Positions 47,780 through 62,369 of a stretch of 64,000 nucleotides of DNA are shown one piece after another. Source of the DNA: Osedax fenrisi (Eukaryota; Annelida; Polychaeta; Sabellida; Siboglinidae); assembly GCA_964019155.1 (NCBI GenBank), contig OZ025242.1:89470205-89534204 (forward strand), given 5' to 3'. The position numbers and the translations under genes were made by a program. Below the pieces are notes generated by a model that was given only the letters and a program-made list of their open reading frames with translations, searched no databases and was not told the DNA's origin. Each line of letters begins with the position of its first letter. Position 1 is the stretch's first letter.

Positions 47780-48420
47780 TAAAGTTGACCATTATCCTAA
47801 TATTCATATTATTTTTTCTTCTCTCAATTTTATATTACACCTAAAATAAAGTTACTAAAACTCTTAATAGAATAACATTACATCTTTCAACTATAACCAC
47901 TATCCATGATTGGTTATCTGATAACTCACTTGCATTAAATTCATTAAAAACTTGAGATCTATATCTCCATATACCTCCTATAAGTTGCAACACCCTACCA
48001 CTAACTCCCCCAATCACTTGTAAAGGTCAAACTATAGGTCACACTATTCCTCCAATATACGAAACATCGGTGTAGTCATAGATAATATACTTTGCCTCAA
48101 TAAACACATAAAGAAACTGACACCATCCATTATCTACTTAATTATCTCAGCATAAACATAAGCAGTACAATCTCCACTGCTATCACCATTTCCTCTAGTC
48201 ATATATTGGTCTACTTTTCACAACTGTAACTCTCTACTAGTTAAACTGCCCTCATCGTATATATCTAAGTTACGCATACTTTACAAAACAAGCATACTGT
48301 TCACATATAAATTTGGGTGCATTACTCTTCACCGAACTACTTGAAATCCATTTTATCTCTCCAAATACAATCAAAATTCATCGCACGATCGAATAATAAT
48401 GTTTATTACAACTCATATCA
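47780..48420 (+). pseudogene. CR1-type LINE fragment, degenerate
   Basis: Plus strand reads TLNRITLHLSTITTIHDWLS followed by DNSLALNSLKT. After a frameshift comes RNIGVVIDNILCLNKHIKKL. These match the post-YADD region of CR1 reverse transcriptases (IxxWLxxNxLxLNxxKT ... xnlGVxiDxxLxxxxHI). Several stops and shifts are present. It abuts the 3' end of LINE-H in opposite orientation. Confidence 0.6.
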
Positions 48421-48439
48421 ACATATAAAATATATCTTA

Positions 48440-51050
48440 TATATAATTTGTCTATAGACAGGTATACCTCCTATTTCTATACTCGACGATTGGTCTTCTA
48501 GAGAGTATTGCCTATTATTCTTTCTATAAATATGTTGAATAAAACTGGAAATTGTAAGCAACCTTGTCTAACATGTTAGGTGCACCTACTGTCGTATTGA
48601 AATCTGTCCCTATCTAGTTGTTCAATAGTACATAACTTTTTCCTGAGTTTTGCCTATGCCAAATTCAGACATAACATGCCATAAAACCTCCTGCCAAACT
48701 CTATCGAAGGCTTTCTTAAAATCGATGAAATTGTGATAGAATTGTCTTTGTTGATCCATATATTTTTCCATTAATATTCTGCAGTTCAACATTTGTTACG
48801 TTGTACTGCGATTTTTTCTAAAGCCTGCTTGTTCATCAGCCAGAATCTCTTCTGTTATGGTGTTAAGCGATTCAGTATGATTCGTAAGAGAAGTTTGTTT
48901 GTGTGACTGATGAGACTTATAGTACGATAATTCGAGAACAAATTAAGAACGCCTTTCTTTGGAATAGGAATGATTAAAGAAGTTGTCCATGCATCCGGCC
49001 ATTGGTTTGTAGACCATATTTTCTGACATAGTAAGTATATCACTTATTGTCTCACCTCCTCATTTGATAAGTTCACACGGTACATTATAAATACCTGGTG
49101 ATTTTCCATTTTTCAAGATTCTTACGGCTTTAATTACTTCTTCCTTTAGTATTGGTAATGGTTGTTCTTCATCTTTTTCTCGAGTATTATACAATATATG
49201 TATGGTTAGTTTTGATTGGGTAGTTATACAAATCGTCGCAATATTCTGTCCATCTTTCTAATCTTGCACTATCATCTTCTATTGGTACACCATTGGCATC
49301 TTCAATATTTGAAATTGTCCTATTTATCGAGTTAGTGATTACTTTTATCGTGTTATAAGTTCTCTTGCTGTGTACACCTCTTTTTAAGTCGTAATCAATT
49401 GAATTACATCGGGATTTAAGCCAATATTCTTTTTTCTCTTTCATACTTCTTCTTATAAGATTGTGCACTAGTTTGTATTCTTTTGCATGCTCAGTACTTT
49501 TATGTTTGGTTGATTTTAGACTTCTTCTTTTATCACAAATCTTCAGGATCTCATCCGTTATCCAAGGTTGCTTTCTTATTCTGTATTTTCCTAGAACGTA
49601 TTAAGCTATACTTGTTAATGACTGTGAGATTTGAATATATGCATTATCGGTTGATATTTCATCATATGTTAATGTCTGCCAATTTGTATTCCAATTCTTC
49701 TTTGTACTGTTGACTTGTAGTTGAATTATTAAGTTTGTATAAATTATACCCTATTCTTTCGCCTTTCTTCATTATTTGTGATCATAATTTCAGTATCATA
49801 TTACATAGAACAATGTCATGCGCACTATTTATTGCAGCTCAAGGGTATGTCCTTGTTGAAGACTTGTGTATACTTGATTTGAACCTCCGTGGTGTAAGAA
49901 TATAATCAATTTGGTAATGGGTACGACCATTTGGTGAGAGCCAAGTAGCTTTTCGTGACTCTTTTTGTGGGTGGAGTGTTTTAGCAAGTGTAAAGTTATG
50001 TTTTGTAGCAAATTCGATAAGTCTGATGACTCTTGGGTTTATTTTCCCGAGCGCAAATTTACCTACAACATTACTCCAGTCTTCATTAGCATCGCCTACT
50101 ACTGTGTTCCAATCACCTTGTATAATCAGTAAGTCTTTTTTATACACCGCCGCCATTGTTTGTTCTATATCCTCATACAATATTTCTATATCTTCGCCAT
50201 CATAATCGCTTGTAGGAGCATACATTCTTATTGATATACTTGTACTGGAAATCGTGCTGTAATTTAAGATCGATGTAGTAAGCTCTTTTCTCACTATAAA
50301 AGCTATTCCCTGTTTATGGTATTTTTCTTGTCAACTATAAAAATCTTATGACCCTCGTCTGCGATTATTTCACCAGAGTTTTTCCATCGTGTCTCAGCGA
50401 GTCAAATAACATTCCATCTATAGCGATCTATAGCTCTACCATTAGTTCATGCATTTGTTTTACTCTATTAAGTGTATGAACATTCCATGTTCCTATCGTT
50501 GTAATATTCGTTGGTAGTTTTATTCTTCTTTTAATAATTGTCATTGTAGTTCGTTGTGTTGTTATATGTGTTGTTAATATATTATTCTTTAATCCAGTAG
50601 CTAATTTATCACACCCATCCTGGAAATTACCGATGGAATGCGCGGGCGTTGTTATTCCGGGGTTCGACCAAACCGGCATTGAAGGTTTTATATGTGTGTT
50701 TGACATGTGTTCTTACTGTAGGCATTAATAGTCTGACGGAGCCTGTTTCCTCTCCACACTCCACGTATCAGCCGAATATACTGCTTACTGTAGATCGACT
50801 ATACGCTGTGCAGTGCACAGCGTATAGTGCACAGTGTGCACTTGACCGTTGAGGTATTAAATCTACATCCGCTCGTGACCGTTGGTTAGCTAGTAACTCC
50901 TCCTCTCTACTACAGTGTAGGTATTCTCCTATCACTTATCTTAGCCCACTTGCTGACATGGTTTCCAGGGAGTGGCATGAGGAGCCGACAAAGACGGTTG
51001 GGAGAGAAGATCTTCTAGAAGATCTTAAGATCGTATTCATTACTCGAATA
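48440..51050 (-). pseudogene. LINE-H, RTE-like endonuclease-reverse transcriptase, degenerate
   Basis: Minus strand, in order: TTIGTWNVHTLNRVKQMHEL at about 50490 (endonuclease start); MYAPTSDYDGEDIEILYEDI, LLIIQGDWNTVVGDANEDW, ATWLSPNGRTHYQIDYILTP (50294-49839); a linker with DDSARLERWTEYCDDLYNYP (49468-49187); reverse transcriptase with WPDAWTTSLIIPIPKKG and FSNYRTISLISHTNKLLLRI (49043-48855); and a shifted VRQGCLQFPVLFNIF near 48550. The YADD box was not found before the break. 50720-51050 is GC-richer and probably its 5' UTR. Stops and frameshifts are frequent. The clade assignment (RTE-like) is tentative. Confidence 0.75.
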
Positions 51051-51464
51051 TTCATTCTCTAACTAACCCTTATTATAAATACAAGGCAGCAGTAGGTAGA
51101 AAATGTCATATAACACTTCTCCCCAATACTCCCCTATTAATATAATATTATTAATAAACATAAATCAATAATAATTGTAATTAATTTTTTTTAAATATAT
51201 TTAATACCTACAAATATTCAATTTATGTGTAATATAATTTATCACAGATAGGTAAAACATTAAGTCCAAACATATAACACATTTAAATTAATATTATACA
51301 TATAATATACATAAAGTTAGAATACAAATGCGTATGTTAGAAGAGTGTGTTATAATACAAATGCGCGAAGTTGAGACCACCGTTATCAATACCTACTATA
51401 GTATATATATAACCAAGTTTATAGGAGGTTTTTATTGAGTCATAGATTTAGAGTATACTCTACT
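51051..51464. other. AT-rich spacer
   Basis: No gene or element edge recognised. Confidence 0.4.
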
Positions 51465-54932
<3,468 letters not shown>

Positions 54933-55052
54933 TATTTACTTTTTAGGATTACAATTTAATCGAAATTGTTAATAAGTAATCAATAATTTTCTCGCATTTT
55001 AATTTTTTTTTTAGTTTTTGTGTAATTAAAATATACGAATATTAAAATTGCT

Positions 55053-55165
55053 AATATATAAAATCACTTAATTGATTGCCTAATTACTTTAAAGCACCGA
55101 TATCGCAATTGGAATATTAGTACTAATCATAAATACAAACAACCAACCCGATTCTTTACAACAAG
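55053..55165 (+). promoter_or_regulatory. Putative promoter and leader of the basic repeat protein
   Basis: A TATAAA lies within AATATATAAAATCAC at about 55055-55062, some 105 bp before the ATG. The start context ACAAGATGG has A at -3 and G at +4, which is favourable in animals. Confidence 0.35.
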
Positions 55166-55939
55166 ATGGTAAACAACGTAAACAGAAGATGCAAGAAAAC
55201 GTCAAAAGTACCAATGTTTAAGTCACGTGGTACAATGAATAAGAACATATACAAGAGGGCCTCAGTTAATAAAACGGCCCTTTCCTCAAAGTATTTGAAA
55301 AAGAAGTCTATTATCAAGAAGGCTACGATGAGATTTAGAATGGCTAAGAATAGTAGATCGGTGTCGAGAAAGGCCGGATATGTACAGAAGAAGAGAGTGG
55401 CGTCTAAAAGACGTTCAGTTATACGGAAGCCAACGAAAGCAAGAAAATCCTCAAAATCTCGAAGCAGGTCATCTATTAGATGTGTACAAAAGAAGAGAAT
55501 GGCGTCTAAAAGACGTTCATTAAACAGGAAGCCAAAGAAAGCAAGACAATCCTCAAAATCTCGAAGCAGGTCATCTATTAGATGTATACAGAAGAAGAGA
55601 GTGGCGTCTAAAAGACGTTCAGTTATCAGGAAGCCAACGAAAGCAAGAAAATCCTCAACATCTCGAAGCAGATCATCTATTAGATGTGTACAGAAGAAGA
55701 GAGTGGCGTCTAAAAGACGTTTAGTTATCAGGAAGCCAAAGAAAGCAAGAAAATCCTCAAAATCTCGAAGCAGGTCATTTATTAGATGTGTACAGAAGAA
55801 GAGAGTGGCGTCTAAAAGACGTTCATTAAACAGGAAGCCAAAGAAAGCAAGAAAATCCTCAAAATCTCGAAACAAGTCTATTAAACGTGTACAAAAGAAC
55901 AGAGTTGCGTTTAAGAAATGTCTTAAACGCAGGTCATAA
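55166..55939 (+). CDS. Lys/Arg/Ser-rich repeat protein, sperm nuclear basic protein (protamine-like) candidate
   Basis: Intact 257-codon frame ending TAA. Residues 1-72 form a basic leader (MVNNVNRRCKKTSK ... MRFRMAKNSRSVSRKAGY). From residue 73 come four exact 34-residue units and one of 33, each VQKKRVASKRRS-(VI/LN)-RKP(T/K)KARKSS followed by KSRSRSSIRC, then VQKNRVAFKKCLKRRS. Each full unit has one Cys at its end. The 102-bp DNA units are also very similar, showing recent tandem expansion. Composition (Lys, Arg, Ser, periodic Cys) suits a DNA-compacting sperm nuclear protein that could be disulfide cross-linked. A histone H1-like, RS-rich or viral-type DNA-binding protein cannot be excluded. 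No introns are needed. Its codons are GC-richer than the neighbouring LINEs. Confidence 0.7.
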   Translation: MVNNVNRRCKKTSKVPMFKSRGTMNKNIYKRASVNKTALSSKYLKKKSIIKKATMRFRMAKNSRSVSRKAGYVQKKRVASKRRSVIRKPTKARKSSKSRSRSSIRCVQKKRMASKRRSLNRKPKKARQSSKSRSRSSIRCIQKKRVASKRRSVIRKPTKARKSSTSRSRSSIRCVQKKRVASKRRLVIRKPKKARKSSKSRSRSFIRCVQKKRVASKRRSLNRKPKKARKSSKSRNKSIKRVQKNRVAFKKCLKRRS

Positions 55940-55984
55940 TTTGCGGAATAGGTAAAGCTTAAAATGATACTTGTACAGCATGGT

Positions 55985-56029
55985 TTAGGGTAACTCGCGT
56001 TGATGTCGACATCGATACTGTTACCCTAA
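55985..56029 (+). terminator. Stem-loop after the basic protein gene
   Basis: TTAGGGTAAC and GTTACCCTAA form a 10-bp stem around a loop that contains the palindrome GATGTCGACATC. It lies about 45 bp after the stop codon. It is not the canonical histone 3' stem-loop. A role in mRNA 3' processing is only a guess. Confidence 0.3.
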
Positions 56030-56085
56030 CGAAATGGCGATATTGTGCGCTAAGTGTCAAGCGAAACTTAGGTAAATGTTTATTT

Positions 56086-56091
56086 AATAAA
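56086..56091 (+). terminator. Polyadenylation signal AATAAA
   Basis: AATAAA about 150 bp after the stop codon of the basic protein gene, just before the trinucleotide array. Confidence 0.35.
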
Positions 56092-56112
56092 TATACTTAC
56101 CAAATTGTCGTG

Positions 56113-57030
<918 letters not shown>

Positions 57031-57489
57031 CTTATGATATCGCGATTAACTTCCATCGGTATAACAGGCAACCCCCTCAAATGGTTTACATCATACCTCA
57101 CAAATCGACATCATTATATTAAAATAGACAATCATTCCTCTACCCCTCGACTTCTCACTCACGGTGTTCCACAGGGATCTGTCCTTGGCCTCATACTTTT
57201 TAACATATACATTTTACCATTATTCAAAATATTCAGATCCTACCCATCTATCAAATTCCATGCATACGCTGATGATTTACAAATGTACACTAATATTTCT
57301 TCCCATATTTCCAATCCTTTGCTACTAACCAACTGTATTAATGATATTTCAACTTGGTTAACCAAAAACCCTCTCTCACTAAATTTCACCAAAACTGAGA
57401 CCATCAAAATCTCTTCACCTAACAGTCTATCATTAGCATATCCAACTCCACCTGTTATCGTTTCTAATCACTCTATCACTCTCTCTGAT
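57031..57489 (+). pseudogene. LINE-E, CR1-type reverse transcriptase fragment
   Basis: Reads ISRLTSIGITGNPLKWFTSY then THGVPQGSVLGLILFNIYIL (the usual GPLLF is GLILF), FHAYADDLQMYT with the catalytic YADD near 57268, and NDISTWLTKNPLSLNFTKTE. It is cut on the left exactly at the (CTA/CCA)n array and on the right where a hAT fragment begins. The palm survives but the enzyme is incomplete. Confidence 0.8.
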
Positions 57490-57815
57490 CGTTATGATAA
57501 TATAAAATTATTGTTTCCTAATATTATAAAACTTATTCGTATTCTTATATGTAAACCTGTTAGTTCAGTAACATGTGAAAGTTCGTTCAGCGGTCTAAGA
57601 ATATTAAATACTTGGCTGAATAATTCAATCTCTAACGAACGACTAACTAATCTACTGTTATGTTATGTTCACAAAGAACTATTGAATGACGTTGATGATG
57701 ATAGTTTAATGCGTCAATTTATTATGAAATCCGAATGGAGACGATCCATGTTTAAATAAATAATGTCATACATATTATTTGAAAATATCCCTCCCACTTT
57801 TGTTGACCCTGTGAC
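57490..57815 (+). pseudogene. hAT transposase C-terminal domain and 3' terminus
   Basis: Reads KPVSSVTCESSFSGLRILNT then WLNNSISNERLTNLLLCYVH, ending RQFIMKSEWRRSMFK and TAA at 57759. This is the hAT dimerisation domain and a close relative of hAT-1 (6587-6765). The following bases (CTTTTGTTGACCCTGTGACG then CCC) match the hAT-1 3' end and TIR. The frame continues from LINE-E without a stop, so one 241-codon open frame (57034-57759) joins reverse transcriptase to hAT. Confidence 0.8.
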
Positions 57816-58418
57816 GCCCTTATATATACTCTAGTAACTATAGTCTGCTCTAAATTTATGATTGGAGTAATCGTTTGTATTTTACATAGATTTAGAGTAC
57901 CACTGGTACTATATATCTATGGTATTTTACTATAAATATATGATTGGAGTTTACCTTGATTAGTATCGAATTTCTGCAGTCTGTGTATTGAGTTTCTAAT
58001 TGGTAAATTCAATCCAATGGAATTCAATATAACAAATAAATATCAAATTTAAATCCTAAAATTAAATTAAATTAAATTGAATTAGTTATATTATATTTAT
58101 ATACAAATTAATATACAAATATAGAGATTACAATTAGACAATATTAAAATTAAATATTTGTATTTAATAATGTATGAATATTCTTAAAATTTATATGAAT
58201 ATACATTATATTATGGATTCATTTATTAATTTAATATTAAAATAACAACGCCAATTAATTATTAAATATGAATTTGATAATTACTTAATTATTAATTATA
58301 GCTATTATATTCGTGAACATATATTACTAATTAAAGATCGATATGTTAAAGTAAGTTTGATTAAATTTATACAATTATTAAGGTATCTAAGGTACCTGGA
58401 ATATCTAGTATGAGAGAA
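57816..58418. other. AT-rich non-coding stretch
   Basis: No gene, RNA or element terminus recognised. Confidence 0.4.
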
Positions 58419-58420
58419 TA

Positions 58421-58627
58421 CCAGTAAACTCGGACCACTTTTGAAATAAAATTCCGACCACTTTTGAAGAAGATTCGGAACAGTTTAAAATAACTATATA
58501 TATTATACTTCTATAATATGTGTTAAAGCATAAATGTGGTCCGAGTTTTCTTCAAAAGTGTTCATAGTTTATTTCAAAAGTGATCCCAGTTTACCTGGTC
58601 CGAATTTACCTGGTCCGAGTTTACTGG
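58421..58627. mobile_element. Small TA-flanked MITE (CCAGTAAACTCGGACC)
   Basis: 207 bp. Left end CCAGTAAACTCGGACCACTT, right end GGTCCGAGTTTACTGG, TA on both sides. The core CGGACCACTTTTGAA or its variants repeats inside both ends (58431 and 58452; 58527-58610). The whole element can fold back. No coding capacity. TA duplication suggests a Tc1/mariner-type enzyme. Confidence 0.8.
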
Positions 58628-58654
58628 TACTCATATGAGACTCATAATTATTAT

Positions 58655-58880
58655 GATAACGAACTTCCCGATTTTCTGCGGTGCACCACATCAAGAACCG
58701 AATTCAAGAGATAATTAAAAATTCATCTTTTCTCACCTTGTGAATGATACATTTAACCCTTATTTATTTTCCATCGTTTATTTAATCCATTTAATCACAT
58801 ATTTTTTTATGAATGTGTACACACGTTTTTTTCCGTTTAAAAAGTGTTTAAATAAAATTTAATAATAATATAATATAATA
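58655..58880 (+). pseudogene. LINE 3'-end relic
   Basis: The frame TSRTEFKR, a stop, LKIHLFSHL resembles the terminal FKxxLKthLF of CR1/L2-type ORF2. It is followed by a 3' UTR ending AAGTGTTTAAATAAAATT and short AAT repeats. That tail is like the ends of LINE-A, LINE-C and LINE-D. Confidence 0.45.
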
Positions 58881-59161
58881 ATAATATATATATATATATA
58901 TATATAATAGACTATTAGATATATAAAAAGGAGAAATTAATATAAGTGGTGAAAATACGTATATATTTTATATCTTCATCATTATTATATGTTGACAATT
59001 TACATATGTATATCATATACATTTACTATATGTATACCCGGATGTATACTATATAGAATCTGACATATATATATAATATATAATATATTATAATTAATAA
59101 ATAAATATGTATATATATATAAATATATATATATAATAATATATATAATATATGTAATATG

Positions 59162-59206
<45 letters not shown>

Positions 59207-60654
59207 TTATATTTTATAAAATATTAAAGTTATATTAATATATTTTTATTAATTTTTAATAAATAGGCAAAAATTAAATAACTTTATAAATAGCAAATTT
59301 CACGCTAGACGTGCGTTACGAAAATTTAGTATACGCTCTAGTGCACAGGAAAATAAAATCTAAATGAAAACATGCATATATGGAATAATGACTTTATAAA
59401 ATTATACATATACACCATTCATTTTAATTGATTAATTAATATTTCAAGATAGCTATATTGGGTTGTTTGATTTATTTGGTTTAGTTTTATTCTTCAGTTT
59501 TTTGTTAGCTGCTTTATATCCCGAAGTGAGATTATATAAAGTAATTAGTAACTACACATAATTTATTCGCGCGACGCACGCCTTGATAGACATACATGAA
59601 CTTTGTTATTTATAGTTATTTAATTTTTGCCTACAGTCCGTACTATCCTATATTTAATACGTAAATTCACGTAATATAATATTATAATGTATACATATAT
59701 ATGTATAAATACATAAAGATATATAGATAGTAGATATTTGATACGTAAATTCACCTAATATAATATTATAATTTATACATATAGGATTTATACATATATT
59801 TATACATATAAATACATAAAGGTATTTATAATAAATGCATTTATTATTAATACAAAAATATCACTGAATTACTAATGGAAATCACTTACAAAATTTGCAT
59901 CAAATTACCTGAGAACTAATACAAAATAAAACATAAATTTCTAAAATATGTAATTTAAATAATTTATATTATACATAAGGAATAATAATTATGAACATAT
60001 ATACGTAATTTTGCGATCTATTTGGATATATTTAGAACCTCCTCTTTCATTATTTAGAGCGCTCATTCGAATATATATTTTATTATCTGCGGCTATATCT
60101 CTTATGTTAATATAAGGTAATATTTAGGTAATATCTAAGATAATCGGAATAGTTATATCTAGTTCAAATTGATAATCAAGGACAGGACATCTGCTACGCA
60201 TATTTTGAGAAATTTTGTTTTACACTCCAATGATTTTATCCAATTGAATTATGGTCATGGAGGATATATTTCAATCTGATATACAAACAATGCAAAATCT
60301 TGTGATTTAAACTAATGATTTCGATATCGTATTAAAAATATATTAATAATGAAACATAAATTAAAAAAACGAATGCATTTGAAAATAAATAAATATCTTG
60401 GGATATTTGAAATAATTACAATTTAAGCATTACATATACCACTAAGAAGTATCTATTTCAGCGAGCTTTTAGCGAGCAGACGTTATGTAATGCCATCATG
60501 TTAATTATACCCGTATGCAATGCTATATAACATTAATATATCATAGAATTATTAGGTGTACCAGTTATGTGGGATGTATTTCTGTAATAGTTAAATAGCA
60601 GTATATACTGTATGCCATATAATAGTGCTGCAGTAAATGATGCTCAAATCTAAA
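58881..60654. other. AT-rich stretch with TA arrays and a short tandem duplication
   Basis: A (TA)n array at 59170-59203. A block containing TACGTAAATTCACSTAATAT occurs at about 59660 and again at about 59743, a duplication of about 83 bp. No gene recognised. Confidence 0.45.
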
Positions 60655-60880
60655 GCATGGTGCAGTCTCAGTCTCGGTTACCCAAAGCATCAATGCAGTC
60701 TCAGTCTCGGTTACCCAAAGCATCTAGGCAGTCTCAGTCTCGGTTACCCAAAGCATCTAGGCAGTCTCAGTCTCAATACCTAAAGCATCGATTCAGTCTC
60801 AATGTAAATAACAATATTGTTATATAGCATCGTTCAAGTCTCAGAATGGGTTACCCAAAGCATCGATGCAATCTCAGTTT
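60655..60880 (+). repeat. Tandem GCAGTCTCAGTCTCGGTTAC repeats upstream of LINE-F
   Basis: Units of about 33 bp (GCAGTCTCAGTCTCGGTTAC then CCAAAGCATC plus 3 bases) repeat four times at 60661-60790 and more loosely to about 60880. They lie 0.5-0.7 kb before LINE-F ORF1 on the same strand, where a LINE 5' UTR or promoter would be. They are absent from the 5'-truncated LINE-A, so membership in the element is inferred. Confidence 0.6.
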
Positions 60881-61382
60881 CTATAAAATGCATTGATATT
60901 AACACATGCTTATAAAAGGCATCATTCAAGTGTTATTCTCAGTTTTCATAAGCTCAATATAGTTTCAGTGTCATTAACCAGAATCATTATTTTGTATATC
61001 AAACGAAAATAATTTTATTACAATACAGTTGCAACGCATAGCAACCAAATTAAAAGTCGCATACATTTAACGCGTTATTTCTACAAATTAAAAAAAAATT
61101 AAATTTCTTTAAAACTAATTAATTTCGACATACATTCGGATAACTTGTTCTCTATATTATACGGAATTACATTCGATATTTACGTAGTCATTACATTAAA
61201 GGATAATGTTTTAAAATCGATTTCGAAAATAAGAAAATTGAAACATCGCAACGCTAATTTATTTAGTAAACAAGAAAAATCGAATTCGGCAATTGTTCAA
61301 TTTAAAATCATAGGGAAACAGTTTGTTAAAAATATATATAATTTCTAAACTATATAATTTTAATATATTTATTACATTAAAA

Positions 61383-62366
61383 ATGGATTGTATTACATGT
61401 AATTTAGAAATTAATAACGAAAATTATATATCATGTTCATGTGGTAATAAATACCATTATAAATGCTTATATAAAGCAAAAATAATGAAAACAAATTGGT
61501 CTAATAAATCACCACCAAAATATGCTATTCAGTTATTTAGATCACCAAATTTTACATTTAAATGTAATACATGTATAAATAATAATAATGATAATACACC
61601 AATAAATCAACCTAGTTTAAATAACTCATTACCATCGTCTACTATTATTGATAATAATAATATTAATACTTTAATAAATAGCACAGAAAAAAAATTAAAT
61701 ATGTTACTATCAAAAATCACTGAAATAAGTGATATGATTGTTGTTAAAAAATCATACGCTAATGTAACCGCTAATGTAACTTCTACTGTAACCAATTCTG
61801 ATACCTTTACTGACAATTTGGTAAAATCAGTAAATATTATTAAAAATAATATAGATAGCAATAATGAAATAATTATTCACAATATAAATATTCCTAATAA
61901 TGATAAAACTAATTTCTTTAAATACTTAGTAAATATTATTTGTAAAACAGTAAATATTAATAAATCGTGTGTATTATCAATAGTTCAATTATCATTTAAT
62001 AAATTAAAATTAATTTTAGATAATGTGGTCTCAAAAAAAATTATTTTATCAAATGTTAACCGATTATGTAAATTACGAGATCTACAAAATTCATTCATTA
62101 GAACATCTCTAGATGAAATATCACTAGAACGACATCAGATATTATACCATGTAGTTAAAAATAAATTAATTAAAAGTAAAAAAATTATCAAATGTATTTA
62201 TAATTCTAGAAGTAGTTCCTATGAACTAAGATATATTATAAATAATAAAATTGACTGGAATATGTCAATTGGTGAAGATAATTTTAGTGTATGGAAATTG
62301 TCATATATTACTTATAAAAATTCCATTATTAATAAAAATAAAAATAAAAATACAGGTTCTAGATGA
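61383..62366 (+). CDS. LINE-F ORF1, PHD-like finger and RNA-binding-like region
   Basis: I start at ATG 61383 (MDCITCNLEINNENYISCSC) because the finger begins directly there. An in-frame ATG at 61323 would add 20 hydrophobic residues without similarity. Finger: Cys3-x2-Cys6, Cys16, Cys18, His23, Cys26 and a later FKCNTC pair, the arrangement of a PHD-type zinc finger. A Ser/Asn/Thr linker with KKSYANVTANVTSTV is followed by the conserved CR1 ORF1 region (IIHNINIPNNDKTNFFKYLV ... LERHQILYHVVKNKLIKSKK). Product presumably coats the LINE RNA. It ends at TGA 62364-62366, in frame with ORF2. No disabling change seen. Confidence 0.85.
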   Translation: MDCITCNLEINNENYISCSCGNKYHYKCLYKAKIMKTNWSNKSPPKYAIQLFRSPNFTFKCNTCINNNNDNTPINQPSLNNSLPSSTIIDNNNINTLINSTEKKLNMLLSKITEISDMIVVKKSYANVTANVTSTVTNSDTFTDNLVKSVNIIKNNIDSNNEIIIHNINIPNNDKTNFFKYLVNIICKTVNINKSCVLSIVQLSFNKLKLILDNVVSKKIILSNVNRLCKLRDLQNSFIRTSLDEISLERHQILYHVVKNKLIKSKKIIKCIYNSRSSSYELRYIINNKIDWNMSIGEDNFSVWKLSYITYKNSIINKNKNKNTGSR

Positions 62367-62369
62367 CTA
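62364..62369 (+). promoter_or_regulatory. In-frame UGA-CUA of LINE-F (candidate readthrough site)
   Basis: The same TGA-CTA and the same frame as in LINE-A. Its presence in this otherwise intact copy argues that the stop belongs to the active family and is not a decay mutation. Confidence 0.55.

Noticed and set aside
55156..55875. 239-codon Leu/Phe-rich frame antisense to the basic protein gene
   Set aside because: It is the mirror of the Lys/Arg/Ser repeat coding strand. The sense frame has a good start context, a TATA-like element and a meaningful composition.
55985..56029. Telomere-type repeat because of TTAGGG
   Set aside because: Only one TTAGGG on each strand, explained by the inverted arms of a hairpin.
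60655..60880. CRISPR-like array
   Set aside because: Units are contiguous and degenerate, with no spacers, next to a LINE in a eukaryotic genome.
61145..61348. 67-codon frame upstream of LINE-F ORF1 as a separate gene
   Set aside because: No recognisable features. It lies in the presumed LINE 5' UTR and ends just before ORF1.
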